DNA from: Bacillota bacterium
GTDB lineage: Bacteria; Bacillota; Sulfobacillia; Sulfobacillales; Sulfobacillaceae
DNA length: 64,000 nucleotides
Assembly (NCBI GenBank): GCA_021784595.1
Contig: JAJYHT010000021.1
Coordinates: 1 to 64,000, forward strand
Direction: 5' to 3'
The notes beneath the pieces were generated by a model. The model worked only from the letters and a program-made list of their open reading frames with translations, was not told the DNA's origin and searched no databases. This document shows, piece after piece, positions 37,181-46,422 of this stretch; position 1 is the first letter of the stretch, and the number at the start of each line of letters is the position of its first letter. The position numbers and the translations under genes were made by a program.

Positions 37181-39736
37181 TCACCCGGTGTTGCGCAGAC
37201 CAAGTGCGATGCCTTCCATGGTCTGCGCCAAGACCGGTAAATGCTCTTCTTGATGGCCTGCGCGGTACGCTATTAATGTCTCTATTTGTAGGTAGTTCAG
37301 CGGGTCCACCATCGGATTGCGCCAAGCAATAACTTCTTTCAATGTGGGTTGGTCGGCTAACAGTTCATCGTGTCCCGTAATGCTGAGCACAGCGTCTTTC
37401 AATTTGAGATATTCTTCGCGGATAGTGGGCCAGAACTGATCCTTCAACGCTTTGGAGGTCAGTTCTTGGTATGCTTGCGCGACATGTAAGTCAGCTTTAA
37501 CCAAGGCTAGTTCCATACTGTGCACGAGCGTGCGCCAAAATGGCCAACTTTGGTATAAGTCTTGCAACGGCCCAAAGGATGCGGACATAGCGGCCAATGC
37601 GGTGCCCGCGCCATACCACCCGGGCAGTAGTGTGCGGTTTTGGGTCCAAGAAAAAACCCAGGGAATGGCTCTCAGATCTCCCCATTGGAACTGTTCACGC
37701 CATGACGGGCGCGATCCCCAGTTGAGGGCGGCCATCTCACGGATTGGAGTCACGTCTAAGAAGTAGTCCCAAAAGCCCTCTGCATCAATTAGCGAACGAT
37801 ATTGGTTAAGGGCGCGGTGAGCCAACTGGTTGAACAAGGTCCAAACTTTAGGTCCGGGATCTGACGTGGGATATAAAAGGGACTCCACATGGGCGGTCAC
37901 CATTAATTCCATGCTACGATGGGCAAGGCCTGGCAGAAGAAATTTTTGCGACAAGACTTCACCTTGTTGGGTGACGCGGAAACGGTGGCGCAGCGACGCG
38001 GTGGGCTGTCCCATAATGGCGTACGATGTAGGCCCGCCTCCCCGGCCCAATGAGCCGCCGCGTCCATGAAACAAGCCTAGACGCAGACCTTGATGTTCAG
38101 CCCAACGGCTCAGTGAATCAGCAGCTTGGAAAATTGCCCAGGAAGCGGTCAACATGCCAGCATCTTTGGTGCTGTCTGAATACCCTAGCATCACCTCGAG
38201 ATATCCGTCGCGTTGAGTGATGTGCTCTCGCCAAGCTTTAACCTGATAGGCTTCGGCCATGATCTTGGGACACCGCTCTAAATCGTTGAGCGTTTCGATG
38301 ACGGGAATGATGTCTAACTTGACGTCGGGCGCCACGATGCGCCAGAGCAAGAGAAGCCCTACCAAATCGCTTGCTCCATGCACCATGCTGATCAAATAAT
38401 GGGATACGGCCTGGGGTCCGCTCATTTTTTGCGCATCGGCAATCACTTTAAACGTGTCCTGCAATTCTTGGCTGGCAGGGCTGTCGGAACGATAGGGCGG
38501 AAGATGGTCAAAGGCTTGGGTCAGCAGGGAAAGTTTTTCCCCTTCATTGGCATGGGCGTAGTGCTCGCCGAGAATTTCCACCAAGGCTTGAAGGTGTATG
38601 CGGCTATGCTGCCGAATATCTAATGTAGCCAAATGGAACCCAAAGGTATCAATCTGACGAGCCAAGAGTGAAAGCAACGGAGGTTGCCGAGTAGGTTCCG
38701 TGGACCAAGCTTTTTCCATTAATGCGATATCCTGCTTGAAGGCATCGGCATTCTGATAGGCGTCTTGGATCAATCGTTCTTTAATGAGATTCACCATTTG
38801 TCTGAGCGGTTCTTGTGGATAGCGGTCCTTAAGCGTTTCGGCCAGACTAGGAAATTGGTCACCTTGCACTTTGAGCCACGAAGAAATCTCTTCTTGGTTA
38901 TTGAGGTAGCGAGGATGGCTGGTGAGCACGTGTTCAAGCAGGGACAGCCTTTGGGCATACAACTCGCGTGCTACCTCATGATGACGGGTCAAGGTCCATT
39001 TAGTCACCTTGCTGTCTACAAAGGGATGTCCATCACGATCACCCCCAATCCAAGAATCTACCCGCCAGGTCACGCCTTTCATCAAGTTCGGGGTGACCAG
39101 GGTTTCGATTTCCGAGGTCATTTGCGGCACCATGTCAAATAGGCTTTCACGGATGTAATACAGGCCTAACTCGACCTCGTCGGCTACGGTGGGACGGGTT
39201 GTGCGCTGGCTGGGGGTTCGCCACAGGGCACGCAACAGTTCTAAGATCTCATGATCTTTCTGGGTGTTGGGATCTTGCTGCAACAAAAGCCCCAGTTTTT
39301 TCATGTGCTGGAGAATGGTGCGCCGCGTGCTTTCAGTGGGGTGCGACGTGAGTACAATTCGGCCATCTGCTTTAGCTGAGACCACCGTAGCGGGTTCATG
39401 GGACAATCGTTCTCTAAGGGCGGCTGTTGATCCTCGCAGAGGATCGGCGCCAGTGCGCGCTATCGAAGCCAAACGCTGGAGATCCTCGCTAAGATTTTGC
39501 AGACGGAGCCGCTCAGTTAAATAACGGGCAATGATGCCTTCTTCCACTACGCTCGACGGACTGGAAACGTGGTGAAAGGGTTCTTGGCGAAGACGCAACT
39601 CCGATGCCAGTGCAAGCCAGGCACCAGCTGACCCCACCACAAGCTCGGATTCCTCTTCGTACACTACCTGGTCCAAAAGAGGGTGCAATTGAGACCAATA
39701 TGTCTGCCACCGGGGCGACAAGAAAGAATTTGCCAT
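37181..39736 (-). CDS. ppc: Phosphoenolpyruvate carboxylase
   Basis: An 851-residue enzyme close to the usual bacterial length. Active-site motifs are intact: the catalytic His in LTSHPTESTRRTI, GYSDSTKDAG, FHGRGGSLGRGGGP, and the C-terminal LRNTG that binds aspartate/substrate. It forms oxaloacetate from PEP and bicarbonate, replenishing the TCA cycle and fixing inorganic carbon, useful for a mixotroph. A GGTAAA-type ribosome site precedes ATG 39736. It stands alone on the minus strand. Confidence 0.97.
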   Translation of the reverse strand: MANSFLSPRWQTYWSQLHPLLDQVVYEEESELVVGSAGAWLALASELRLRQEPFHHVSSPSSVVEEGIIARYLTERLRLQNLSEDLQRLASIARTGADPLRGSTAALRERLSHEPATVVSAKADGRIVLTSHPTESTRRTILQHMKKLGLLLQQDPNTQKDHEILELLRALWRTPSQRTTRPTVADEVELGLYYIRESLFDMVPQMTSEIETLVTPNLMKGVTWRVDSWIGGDRDGHPFVDSKVTKWTLTRHHEVARELYAQRLSLLEHVLTSHPRYLNNQEEISSWLKVQGDQFPSLAETLKDRYPQEPLRQMVNLIKERLIQDAYQNADAFKQDIALMEKAWSTEPTRQPPLLSLLARQIDTFGFHLATLDIRQHSRIHLQALVEILGEHYAHANEGEKLSLLTQAFDHLPPYRSDSPASQELQDTFKVIADAQKMSGPQAVSHYLISMVHGASDLVGLLLLWRIVAPDVKLDIIPVIETLNDLERCPKIMAEAYQVKAWREHITQRDGYLEVMLGYSDSTKDAGMLTASWAIFQAADSLSRWAEHQGLRLGLFHGRGGSLGRGGGPTSYAIMGQPTASLRHRFRVTQQGEVLSQKFLLPGLAHRSMELMVTAHVESLLYPTSDPGPKVWTLFNQLAHRALNQYRSLIDAEGFWDYFLDVTPIREMAALNWGSRPSWREQFQWGDLRAIPWVFSWTQNRTLLPGWYGAGTALAAMSASFGPLQDLYQSWPFWRTLVHSMELALVKADLHVAQAYQELTSKALKDQFWPTIREEYLKLKDAVLSITGHDELLADQPTLKEVIAWRNPMVDPLNYLQIETLIAYRAGHQEEHLPVLAQTMEGIALGLRNTG

Positions 39737-39830
39737 AGAATTTACCTCACACAGGGATTGATGAGAGTGTACCCGACCTGCGACAATGAGACAACATCCA
39801 ATTTGGATGAACCGTGAGGAGGCCTAACCC

Positions 39831-40154
39831 ATGAAAATGATTTTGGCCATTATCCAAAATGCTGATCGCGATCGTTTGACGACCGCATTGCTCGATGCCA
39901 AGATTGGGCATACTCGCCTTAATACGACAGGAGGGTTCTTGCGCCAGGGCAACACCACGCTGGTTATTGGGGTCGAGGATGAGGAGGTGGAACACGTTTT
40001 ACAGCTCATTGACCGAACCTGTCAGGAGCGCGAAGTGCTTCACCGCCCAGGGTCAGGCGCTCTTCATGCCGATGCCTACGTGGAACCGGTAAAAGTGACG
40101 GTAGGCGGCGCTACTATCTTTGTTTTGAATGCTGACCAGTTTCGCAAAGTGTGA
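39831..40154 (+). CDS. darA: Cyclic-di-AMP receptor, PII-like (DarA/YaaQ)
   Basis: A 107-residue PII-like protein: MKMILAIIQNADRDRLTTAL, the ligand loop with NTTGGFLRQGNTTLVIGVEDEEV, and a C-terminal GGATIFVLNADQF strand. This family (DarA/PstA, YaaQ in Bacillus) forms trimers that bind c-di-AMP; downstream targets are still poorly known. A GAGGAGG site precedes the ATG. It is usually near tmk/holB in Bacilli; here it stands alone between ppc and folE. Confidence 0.93.
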   Translation: MKMILAIIQNADRDRLTTALLDAKIGHTRLNTTGGFLRQGNTTLVIGVEDEEVEHVLQLIDRTCQEREVLHRPGSGALHADAYVEPVKVTVGGATIFVLNADQFRKV

Positions 40155-40172
40155 ACGGGCATAGGTGATGAG

Positions 40173-40205
40173 AAAGGGCGCCATTTGGGATTTCAAGCGC
40201 CCTTT
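40173..40205. terminator. Bidirectional terminator between darA and folE
   Basis: A perfect 9-bp stem, AAAGGGCGC at 40173-40181 with GCGCCCTTT at 40197-40205, and a 15-base loop. It lies between convergent genes 18 bases from each stop, and the A/T ends of the stem provide short U-tracts on both strands. Confidence 0.75.
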
Positions 40206-40221
40206 GTCCCAGCCACCGAAT

Positions 40222-40863
40222 TTAGGCTTGAAGGTGCAGCATGCGCAATACTTGCTGCTGTTTATCCATATCGGACTCATAGAGTCCGCGGGAAGCAATA
40301 GTCACGGTTTTGCTACCCGGTTTTTTAATCCCCCGCATGGTCATGCAGAGATGCTCAGCCTCTATGACCACCATGACGCCTTGTGGTTGCAACGTGTCTC
40401 GCAGGACATCCGCAATGGTATTAGTCATACGTTCCTGAATTTGCGGCTGCTTGGCCACATGATCGACGAGACGCGCCAGTTTTGACAGTCCGGTCACGGT
40501 GCCGTTGGATGGAAGATAGGCCACATGGGCCAAGCCATAAAAGGGCAGCAAATGGTGTTCGCAAGCAGAATAAAACGTGATGTCCTTAACGAGGACCAAT
40601 TCGTCATGCTCAACATGAAATCGGGCGGACAGTTCATCTGCGGGATTACTGTGAAGTCCGGAAAATATCTCTTCATACATCCGCGCAACGCGCTTGGGTG
40701 TATCAATGAGACCTTCGCGATCAGGGTTTTCTCCAATTGCTTCCAAAATCATGCGGATGGCTTGCTCTATTTTTTCATGATCCACATCCACCGTGGGTTG
40801 ATGTACGGCAGACGTAGGGTGGGCGGCAGCGCGCGTGCGATGCGCACCGGCACTTTGTGACAT
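40222..40863 (-). CDS. folE: GTP cyclohydrolase I
   Basis: A 213-residue enzyme with [20 protein letters not shown], the zinc/active-site [10 protein letters not shown] and [10 protein letters not shown]. An N-terminal extension of about 25 residues is rich in Ala and His. It makes dihydroneopterin triphosphate from GTP for folate, or for other pterin or deazapurine cofactors. The zinc ligands (Cys and His) are present, so it is the canonical Zn-dependent type. AAGGA lies before ATG 40863. The rest of the folate pathway is not nearby. Confidence 0.96.
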   Translation of the reverse strand: MSQSAGAHRTRAAAHPTSAVHQPTVDVDHEKIEQAIRMILEAIGENPDREGLIDTPKRVARMYEEIFSGLHSNPADELSARFHVEHDELVLVKDITFYSACEHHLLPFYGLAHVAYLPSNGTVTGLSKLARLVDHVAKQPQIQERMTNTIADVLRDTLQPQGVMVVIEAEHLCMTMRGIKKPGSKTVTIASRGLYESDMDKQQQVLRMLHLQA

Positions 40864-40927
40864 AGTAGTGTCCTTCTCTCTAGTTTAAGCCGTTTGGTTG
40901 CGCGCCACGGAGCACCCGAGCGCGGCA

Positions 40928-41689
40928 TTAGTCCAACAATTCGGGTTCCTCTTGAACAATTTTTTCCCATAAGGGTTGAAAGCTAAACCATCCTGCGATG
41001 GCGGATCCCACCTGCTGGTGGGTGGCCTTGGCGTAGTCGTGAGGAATCATGATGGGTTCAAGCCCGGTCTGGCGAACCAGTAATTCCACTTGGCAAACCC
41101 TCTCTAAAGCGATGAACCACCAGGTCGCTTCCTCGACACTGCCGCCTACCGTGAGCAATCCATGGTTTTGCAAGATGAGGGCTTTAAGAGACCCAAGGGA
41201 AGACGCAATTTTTTCTGCTTCGATGGCATCTAACACCACACCGGTATATTCGCCGAATACGGCGTGGTCTTCGTAAAACGCACAGGCATCTTGCGTGATG
41301 GGCGAAATTGGCCGACCCAAGGCAGACCAGGCTTTGCCAAACTGGGAGTGGGTATGCGCCGCCGCCACGACATCGGGCCGTGCTCGATGCACTCGGGAGT
41401 GAATGGCAAAGGCTGCTTGGTTGACTAGGCCATCGCCTTGCACTACCGCTCCCTTGTGATCGACTAGCAATAGGTCTGAGGATTTGATGTGGCCAAAATA
41501 TTTTCCGAATGGATTAACCCAAAACATCTCTGGATATTCTGGATCCCGGGCTGTCATGTGACCAGCGACACCTTCGTCATAGCCGAGCCGGGCAAAAAGA
41601 CGCAAGGCTCCCGCCAGCCGGGTCTTGCGTTCGGCGCGCAACGTCGAGAACATTTTGGAGGTCTCTGTTACAGATGTTCGGGATGACAT
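40928..41689 (-). CDS. Class II aldolase/adducin family protein
   Basis: A 253-residue protein of the class II aldolase fold. It has the metal-binding HTH in AAAHTHSQFGKAWSALG, the third His in LILQNHGLLTVGG, and GDEGVAGHMTARD-like sequence at the start. Members include fuculose-1-phosphate aldolase and, more often, decarboxylase-like proteins of unknown substrate. The length and the VHRARPDVVAAAHTHS segment are closer to the uncharacterised adducin-like group. The ATG at 41689 has AGGTGGG upstream. Confidence 0.85.
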   Translation of the reverse strand: MSSRTSVTETSKMFSTLRAERKTRLAGALRLFARLGYDEGVAGHMTARDPEYPEMFWVNPFGKYFGHIKSSDLLLVDHKGAVVQGDGLVNQAAFAIHSRVHRARPDVVAAAHTHSQFGKAWSALGRPISPITQDACAFYEDHAVFGEYTGVVLDAIEAEKIASSLGSLKALILQNHGLLTVGGSVEEATWWFIALERVCQVELLVRQTGLEPIMIPHDYAKATHQQVGSAIAGWFSFQPLWEKIVQEEPELLD

Positions 41690-41753
41690 CAGGCCCACCT
41701 CTTTCGCGTGCATTGTACTACAACGCTTAGGAGGGGTAAATCCATCGTTTGGA

Positions 41754-42437
41754 TCAGTGGTCTAAGGGGTAAGCGCGGTCGACCAAAACTCCCGCTGCCC
41801 CATCATCCTTTAGCAAGCCTGCTTCGACATCAGATTGTACTGAGCCGCCTACCCACACTTCAAACCCTTTACTGGCCAATTGTGAAATCACCTGACGGTT
41901 GGCTAAAGAAGCTACTGACTCGGGATATCGGCTGTTAATGACTACCCGGTGCAGTCCAAAGTTCTGCATCCGCTCCACCAGAAATTCGAAGGAATCCGGT
42001 TCGCCATTCACTGACAACTGACCATCGGAACAATACATGCCAACTAGGATTTGGTCGGGAGGGAATACAGAAAAGATTTGCTGCAAAGTGCTGGAGGAAT
42101 AAAACGCGGTGCTAACAACAATTTCATGAATGCCAAAAGCTTTTCGATTGCGGGCTGTCGAAACGTCGTGAATGCCTCCTGCGAGACGGATAGTAAGCGG
42201 GCGACGTCGCAATCCCATCATCAGGGCAGGTACTGTCGAGGGGCGGCCCGCGACGGCATCCAAGTCAATGATGTGAATTAACTCTATGCCTTGCTCAGCC
42301 AGTGTTAACATGAGATAGAGAGGATTGGCCGCGGGATCGCGGCGAATAGACCGACCGGAAGAATCCCACTGCACTACGCGTCCCGAGGATATGTGCAACA
42401 CCGGGACTACGGGCACTAAAGAGGGAGCCGAATTCAT
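41754..42437 (-). CDS. HisA/HisF-like TIM-barrel protein, orphan
   Basis: A 227-residue barrel protein resembling HisA: VPVLHISSGRVVQ at the start, LIHIIDLDAVAGRPS where HisA has its VVDLDGA segment, and LAGGIHDVSTARNRKAFG for GGIR. The second-half catalytic region (YPESVASLANRQVISQL...VWVGGSVQ) is poorly conserved, and no other his genes are near. It could be a repurposed isomerase or synthase; I cannot assign a substrate. It shares a strand and close spacing with the methyltransferase and aldolase genes. Confidence 0.7.
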   Translation of the reverse strand: MNSAPSLVPVVPVLHISSGRVVQWDSSGRSIRRDPAANPLYLMLTLAEQGIELIHIIDLDAVAGRPSTVPALMMGLRRRPLTIRLAGGIHDVSTARNRKAFGIHEIVVSTAFYSSSTLQQIFSVFPPDQILVGMYCSDGQLSVNGEPDSFEFLVERMQNFGLHRVVINSRYPESVASLANRQVISQLASKGFEVWVGGSVQSDVEAGLLKDDGAAGVLVDRAYPLDH

Positions 42438-42529
42438 CTTGCATCACCCCGACGTTTTCTTTCATTATGTCAGATTTATTGCCGACTGCGCAATAGATTT
42501 GTTAGGTATTTTAAAAAAGCTAACAAACA

Positions 42530-43357
42530 TTATGATTTTATGGCCCATAGCCAACCAGTGGTGCCGGGAATGTCAAACGTGCCATGCTGTGCTATGTGGC
42601 GGTTAATGGCATTTTCCACATGGCCCAATAGGCAAGAGAGGATGGCGGGATCTTCCCACTCTTTGGTTTGAAGACCGCGTTGCCAGAATCCGCTGGCGTA
42701 ATAGGCGAGAGCAGCTTCGGTATTAGGGAACCGCAGCCCGGAAGGATAACGCACTTGGAAGACTTGGTTGGGACTATTAAAGAGGACGGCGCCATTGTCC
42801 AGTGTGTAGGAGGGCTGTGGATCGGACTGAATGCTGCGTTTAAGGCAATGCTGAACAGCCTCTTGATGCAGTGCCCACAAGTTCTCCAATGTATCTTGAC
42901 CATGGGCTAGAGTGATTATGAGACCTCCTGGCCGCACCACCCGCCAAGCTTCTTGCAATGCTTTTTCTGGATTCGGCACATGGTACAACATGAAGTGCAA
43001 GCCGACCCAATCGAATTGGTCATCTTCGTAAGGTAGCATTTGAGCATCGCCCAGAGTAACGGCGGCATAGTCATCGTGCGCAGTGCGTTCGGACATTTCT
43101 GTTACCATGGCTAACGCAGCATCAATACCCCGATATTGAATTTTGGGACCCGACAAACGTCGTAAACTTTGATACCATTTGCCGGTGCCCATGCCGACAT
43201 CGAGCGCTGACCTGGCCTGAGAACGGCTCAATGCCCACTGTGTCATGGAGTCAAACAGATCATGTGGATTGATGCCATATCGTTCTTGAGCCCGGATCCT
43301 TATGGTCAGAAGGTCGGTGGTTCCATAAGCTTTTTCCAAAAAGTCTGGATTGGTCAT
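42530..43357 (-). CDS. Class I SAM-dependent methyltransferase
   Basis: A 275-residue methyltransferase: motif I ALDVGMGTGKWYQSLRRL, acidic motif II in YRGIDAALAMVTEM, GDAQMLPYEDDQFDWV and post-motif WRVVRPGGLIITLAHG. This is the UbiE/Methyltransf_11 style; the substrate is not deducible. A GGAGGATTTGT leader precedes the ATG. The C-terminal part carries an extra helical region. It is the last gene before the crcB pair on the same strand, with 30 bases between. Confidence 0.85.
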   Translation of the reverse strand: MTNPDFLEKAYGTTDLLTIRIRAQERYGINPHDLFDSMTQWALSRSQARSALDVGMGTGKWYQSLRRLSGPKIQYRGIDAALAMVTEMSERTAHDDYAAVTLGDAQMLPYEDDQFDWVGLHFMLYHVPNPEKALQEAWRVVRPGGLIITLAHGQDTLENLWALHQEAVQHCLKRSIQSDPQPSYTLDNGAVLFNSPNQVFQVRYPSGLRFPNTEAALAYYASGFWQRGLQTKEWEDPAILSCLLGHVENAINRHIAQHGTFDIPGTTGWLWAIKS

Positions 43358-43387
43358 GATACAAATCCTCCTATTATGTTTGGGCTG

Positions 43388-43792
43388 TTAAGGTGAGGAG
43401 TCTTGGTGGTTGCGCAGGGCGGACATACTGGCGCGCACTAGTCCGATGCCAAATCCGCAGGCTGCCAGGCCACCGATGATGCTGGCCACGACATAGATGG
43501 CTGCCCCAAGGTCCTTATCTGCCAGTGCTAGGTGGTAGGTGCCATACATGAACGTAGAAAATGTGGTGTATCCACCTAAGACTCCCACCGCCACGAACAA
43601 GCGAATTTCTTGCGACAGGACGGAAAAGTCTATAGCCAATGCCATAATCATGCCAATTACAAAACTTCCTGAAAGATTAATCGTTAAAAAGTTCCAAGGG
43701 AGCGCTTGACCCGGGATCCATGAGCTTAGGCTGTAGCGCAACACAGCGCCTAACCCGCCGCCCAGCCCCACCCAAAAATATGATCGCATCAT
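43388..43792 (-). CDS. crcB: Fluoride channel protein CrcB (second of pair)
   Basis: About 134 residues with four helices and the Fluc motifs GGGLGAVLRYSLS, NLSGSFVIGM (with the pore Asn) and GVLGGYTTFSTFMYGT (Phe box). Fluc channels are dual-topology dimers that expel fluoride. The ATG at 43792 overlaps the upstream crcB stop as ATGA, so the two are translated together and probably form a heterodimer of opposite orientation. This is the arrangement seen in Bacilli. Confidence 0.93.
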   Translation of the reverse strand: MMRSYFWVGLGGGLGAVLRYSLSSWIPGQALPWNFLTINLSGSFVIGMIMALAIDFSVLSQEIRLFVAVGVLGGYTTFSTFMYGTYHLALADKDLGAAIYVVASIIGGLAACGFGIGLVRASMSALRNHQDSSP

Positions 43793-44148
43793 GCCATTTG
43801 TCCTAACCAAGTGCCGACCGTCACCAACAGAAGACCAAGCACCACACTAAAGACAGGGTTGAGTGCTGCGGCCAGATATTCGCCCTGTTCCATCAAACGC
43901 CAAGTTTCATAACTAAAGGTGGAAAAGGTGGTAAATGCGCCCGTAAATCCTACATCAAGGACTAAGAGACCGTGGGTATGGAGATGGGGATTGGCAATTA
44001 AGAAGCCGATGATAAGGCAACCTAGGGTGTTGATTATGAGCGTTGCCACCGGTAGGGTGGCATTAGTCCTGGCTCCTATCCATTGGCTCAATCCGAACCG
44101 AGCCATCGCCCCAAAGCTCCCGCCAACAAATACATAAAGCCAATTCAA
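43789..44148 (-). CDS. crcB: Fluoride channel protein CrcB (first of pair)
   Basis: About 119 residues with GGSFGAMARFGLSQW, INTLGCLIIGFL and DVGFTGAFTTFSTFSYETW, all standard Fluc motifs including the Asn-bearing second helix and the Phe box. I prefer TTG 44148, with GGGGG about 9 bases upstream. The track start 12 codons earlier lies before the ribosome site. Paired with the next crcB gene; preceded by the DUF190 gene 39 bases away. Confidence 0.92.
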   Translation of the reverse strand: MNWLYVFVGGSFGAMARFGLSQWIGARTNATLPVATLIINTLGCLIIGFLIANPHLHTHGLLVLDVGFTGAFTTFSTFSYETWRLMEQGEYLAAALNPVFSVVLGLLLVTVGTWLGQMA

Positions 44149-44187
44149 ACAAACAATCCCCCTTGTTGTAGAGCAGACTGTCAATAC

Positions 44188-44526
44188 CTAGGGATGGACG
44201 TATTTATAGACGGTTACATCATCCACGGTGATTAATCCGGCGTCCACCATGGTATCGAGTACCGGCAGAAACTTCTCGATGTATTCTTTACTGTCTACAA
44301 TCTCGATAACAATCGGCAGATCGCTCGACAAGTCGAGCAAATTAGTGGTGTGAATGCGGCTTGAAGGGCCGTATCCTTCAAACGCCCGCATTACCGTGGC
44401 CCCAGCCAGACCCATTTCTCTGGCCTTAAGCACGATGGCATGGTACAACGGCTTATGATGATAGTGATCGGCTTCCCCGATAAATATTCTCAGCCTTTGG
44501 GCCTGACCCGTTAGCTTGGCAGTCAT
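44188..44526 (-). CDS. DUF190 domain protein
   Basis: A 112-residue PII-like DUF190 protein: RLRIFIGEADHYHHKPLYHAIVLKARE, GLAGATVMRAFEGYGPSSRIHT and DLPIVIEIVDSKEYIEKFLP. Members commonly accompany crcB and are suspected to sense or modulate fluoride or metal levels; biochemistry is scarce. A strong AGGAGG site precedes ATG 44526. It is first in the three-gene fluoride operon. Confidence 0.92.
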   Translation of the reverse strand: MTAKLTGQAQRLRIFIGEADHYHHKPLYHAIVLKAREMGLAGATVMRAFEGYGPSSRIHTTNLLDLSSDLPIVIEIVDSKEYIEKFLPVLDTMVDAGLITVDDVTVYKYVHP

Positions 44527-44803
44527 CTTTGTAGCCTCCTGTCTATCTCACGCGATATCGACAGTTAATGTAAAAAACCGTTTTGGTGGGTCGAGTTTGA
44601 CATGGTTCACAGTATATGTCACACACATCGATTGTACCATGAGAGCATCGGTCCACGAGAATTTGCCAGTTGCGGAATTGATTAGTGCAGTCATGACTGG
44701 GGACATAGGCCGGCCGGTTATAGGAACGCGTTTTCTAGTTTGCCACACATCTACACAGAGGGTACCGCCATATTTAGGAAAAACGAGAGTAAGCTCGCAA
44801 AAA

Positions 44804-45766
44804 ATGCCATACTATGAAACTATGGACTTCTTAAGCGGCCAACCAATTATGACTCGCGACACACCAACTTATATTGTGGTCAACCCATTTTCCCGTTCTG
44901 GACGGGATGCTTACAGCGATGTGGTACGCGCTGTCGCCGAACAGATGAACCTAGTGGGGGACTATTTGCCGACCTCCCCGGCGGAATTGACGGCAATAAT
45001 TCAGTCGGGACTATCGCGTGGTGTGGTACGGTTTCTGGTGGGAGGCGGAGATGGAACGCTGTCGTTGGCAGCCCATACTCTCCTTTTCTCCCCGGGTGTG
45101 CTGGGGGTATTACCGTTAGGTACCGGGAATACGTTTGCGTCGAGCATCGGGATTAAACCGTGGCCGCATAGTCTAGCCGCGCTTATGGCAGGCACGCCAG
45201 AGGCTTTTGATGTGGGCCAGGTAAAAACTTCTTTGGGAACCCGGACATTTTTAAACAGCGCGACATTGGGAATCAGTGAGCAATTGGTCAAATTGCTCAC
45301 GGCAGAGGAAAAGAGGCGCCTTAAATGGGGGGCCTGGCCGTTGCATGTGCGGCGTGCCCTGGCCGAAAGCTCTCCTTTTCACATCACTTTGGAGTACCAC
45401 GGACAGGTGGATTCGTTTCGCACGCGTCAGTTAGTGGTTGCCAAAGGCCGCAATTTGGCGGGGCCCATCTTTAGTACTCCTAATGCGGACCATCACGACC
45501 AAACCCTGCATGTCTTCAGTCTGGGCAGCCATGACTGGTGGTCTATGGTTCGCGTGGCCTCCCTGCTCCTGGTCGGACGGCACATTGAGGATGTCTCAGC
45601 CCATTACTGCGCCGTAAAAGAGGTGCGGGTCACTACAGATCCGCCACGAATTATTGATATTGATGGAGATTTGTGGGATTCGACGCCAGCCGTGTTTGGG
45701 GTTCTGCCACGGGCGTTGTGGGTTCTAACCGGCGCATCGGTTTCTGGTGGTCCCAAGTCAGAATAG
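44804..45766 (+). CDS. Diacylglycerol/sphingosine kinase-like lipid kinase (YegS/DagK family)
   Basis: About 320 residues. The catalytic domain starts YIVVNPFSRSGRDAY and has the signature FLVGGGDGTLSLAAHTLL and LGVLPLGTGNTFASSIG; the C-terminal lobe ends with IDIDGDLWDS (magnesium-binding). It phosphorylates a lipid such as diacylglycerol with ATP. The start is unclear: ATG 44804, 44822 or 44849 are all in frame and none has a strong ribosome site. The last would place the start 8 residues before VVNP, as in relatives. Earlier in-frame codons extend into the DUF190 promoter region and are unlikely. Confidence 0.88.
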   Translation: MPYYETMDFLSGQPIMTRDTPTYIVVNPFSRSGRDAYSDVVRAVAEQMNLVGDYLPTSPAELTAIIQSGLSRGVVRFLVGGGDGTLSLAAHTLLFSPGVLGVLPLGTGNTFASSIGIKPWPHSLAALMAGTPEAFDVGQVKTSLGTRTFLNSATLGISEQLVKLLTAEEKRRLKWGAWPLHVRRALAESSPFHITLEYHGQVDSFRTRQLVVAKGRNLAGPIFSTPNADHHDQTLHVFSLGSHDWWSMVRVASLLLVGRHIEDVSAHYCAVKEVRVTTDPPRIIDIDGDLWDSTPAVFGVLPRALWVLTGASVSGGPKSE

Positions 45767-45775
45767 GAAAAGAAG

Positions 45776-45943
45776 ATGGCCGACAAGACCAAGATGCAGG
45801 GCATAACCAAAAGAACATTGGACCGGCTGGTGACAGCGAGCGCACTTGCCGGACTGGTATTTCGCCAACAGGGTTTAAACACCTGGCTAGAGCGTAGGGG
45901 ATCAGACCAAAGCAGAATATGCGACGTAACGAATAGCGGTTAG
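45776..45943 (+). CDS. Possible small protein (55 residues)
   Basis: An open frame starting ATG 45776 ten bases after the lipid kinase stop, with GGAAAAGAAG upstream. It encodes a basic N-terminus, one amphipathic helix region (LDRLVTASALAGLVFRQQ) and a polar tail with one Cys. I recognise no family. Support is position and ribosome site only; it could be chance. Confidence 0.3.
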   Translation: MADKTKMQGITKRTLDRLVTASALAGLVFRQQGLNTWLERRGSDQSRICDVTNSG

Positions 45944-46083
45944 TCTCGCTGTAGGCCAGCAATGAAAAACCCTCACCGTGTACGTAGGTGGGAAAAGTCA
46001 AGGTGCCATAGACGCGCCATTTCTCCGGCGGCTTCTGCGTCCGCTGGTGGACTGCCGAGATTGAGACAATTGGAGGCAACGAA

Positions 46084-46422
46084 ATGCGAACGATTTACCT
46101 GATTCATGGTCTCATGGGAACAGCGCGCCATCACTTTGGCCCGCAACTTCAGGAATGGGAAACAGCAGACAATGTGATACCTCTCGATTTGCCCGGCCAC
46201 GGGGTCCGGGCGGACGAAGCCCCTCTTCCGTACTTCCAGGGCGCGTTGGCATGGGCCACTGAGCAAATCAAGCGCCACGGCCGCGGTCACATTGTTGGAC
46301 TGTCGTTAGGAGCCTCTGTGGCCATTCACCTCGCGATCGAGCATCCGGACCTTTGCGAGAGCATTGTGCTGACGGGATACGCCCCCGCGATTCCGGCGGC
46401 CATGGTTCCCCTAGGATGGTAG
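46084..46422 (+). pseudogene. Truncated alpha/beta hydrolase
   Basis: 112 residues carrying the N-terminal half of an alpha/beta hydrolase: IYLIHGLMG oxyanion region, DLPGHGVRADEA and the nucleophile elbow GLSLGAS. It ends at a stop after VPLGW, so the acid and histidine of the triad, and the cap, are missing; the full family length is about 230-260. An AGGCAACGAA leader precedes the ATG. The last 12 bases overlap the convergent gene, which suggests a deletion or rearrangement joined the two genes here. Probably inactive. Confidence 0.75.

Noticed and set aside
45651-46079. Minus-strand 142-residue frame overlapping the lipid kinase end
   Set aside because: It is antisense to the kinase C-terminus and the gap, with no ribosome site and no recognisable sequence.
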